Positions 16,079 to 16,428 of a DNA stretch of 16,428 bases are shown piece after piece (position 1 is the first letter of the stretch; every line of letters begins with the position of its first letter). Below the pieces are notes generated by a model. The model made no database searches. It saw nothing but the letters and a program-made list of their open reading frames with translations, and was not told where the DNA came from. The stretch comes from Bacteroidota bacterium. Lineage in GTDB: Bacteria; Bacteroidota; Bacteroidia; Bacteroidales; Marinifilaceae. The DNA is taken from the NCBI GenBank assembly GCA_023400335.1, contig JAEXFF010000232.1:1-16428 (forward strand), in the 5' to 3' direction. Made by a program: the position numbers and the translations under genes.

Positions 16079-16428
16079 TTATTCCGTCCAAATCGCTTTA
16101 ATGGTTTCTTCCTGTGATTGTGCAGAAGGTAAACTTTCGCTTACCCTATTGGCCCGGTAACGCGTATTTCCATTTTCCAAAGTCACCACCCGGCTTCCGG
16201 GCATTTCTATAAACCCAACCGGATCCACCCTTTCTATATACTGATCCGCATAAATCAAAAATTCATTCCGATAAGCCTCCGGTTGTTTATAAAACCAACT
16301 GATTTCGTCATATCCCCAAACAAAATGTTCTGAAATATTAGCTACCCCGGGATGCGAACTTATCCCGTAATTATCAAATTCTACCAGATAAGGGCAACGG
16401 TCGCATACCCAACCGGATGGAGTTACCC
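16079..16428 (-). CDS. second copy of the unnamed lipoprotein family, 3' end only
   Basis: A minus-strand gene cut by the right edge: 115 residues plus stop, starting two bases into a codon at 16428. It begins VTPSGWVCDRCPYLVEFDN, runs through VWGYDEISWFYKQ and EMPGSRVV, and ends ETIKAIWTE. It aligns with residues 298 to the end of the neighbouring 414-residue protein; about 48 of the first 79 aligned residues are identical by eye, and the motifs PYLVEFDN and VWGYDEI are shared exactly. The stop is 47 nt before the next gene, with no terminator seen, so the two are probably one operon arising from tandem duplication. Signal peptide and first two thirds lie outside the window. Confidence 0.85.
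   Translation of the reverse strand, partial: VTPSGWVCDRCPYLVEFDNYGISSHPGVANISEHFVWGYDEISWFYKQPEAYRNEFLIYADQYIERVDPVGFIEMPGSRVVTLENGNTRYRANRVSESLPSAQSQEETIKAIWTE

Overview
The window looks like a stretch of a Bacteroidales (Bacteroidota) chromosome. The signs are moderate GC, A-rich start regions with few Shine-Dalgarno sequences, promoters of the Bacteroides type (TTTG, about 19-20 nt, TAnnTTTG), a single-chain glycine decarboxylase, the family pair DUF3822-RsmD, and glycan-active lipoproteins with an AraC regulator. Genus cannot be fixed from sequence alone; an Odoribacteraceae-like member is my guess.

Left part (1-8000), mostly housekeeping: the 3' end of a C69 dipeptidase; rplS (ribosomal protein L19) behind a clear promoter and a leader of about 120 nt; a full-length phosphoglucomutase/phosphomannomutase; then, on the minus strand, a RecD-like helicase followed by the peptidoglycan glycosyltransferase mtgA. 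Facing away from these is a tight plus-strand operon of three genes: a membrane-anchored pseudopilin-like protein of unknown function, a DUF3822 actin-fold protein, and rsmD (16S rRNA methyltransferase), the last two overlapping by 10 nt.

Middle (8000-11100): gcvP (glycine cleavage P-protein) on the minus strand, convergent with rsmD. The gap between them holds a dense set of overlapping inverted repeats, including a 21-position stem, that can form mutually exclusive hairpins. The gcvP promoter sits on the U-tract of the terminator belonging to the gene upstream.

Right part (11299-16428), an accessory glycan-use segment: a GH92 alpha-mannosidase-like lipoprotein with a divergent active-site segment, a divergently transcribed AraC-type regulator, and, convergent with it across a 17-bp perfect inverted repeat, two tandem paralogous lipoproteins of a family I cannot name (one complete, one cut by the window edge). 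The regulator most plausibly controls GH92, and perhaps the tandem pair. No CRISPR array, tRNA, rRNA, insertion sequence, phage gene or defence system was seen. The best candidate for undescribed biology is the tandem unnamed lipoprotein family beside a divergent GH92; second are the 8011-8164 structured gap and the pseudopilin-like/DUF3822 pair.
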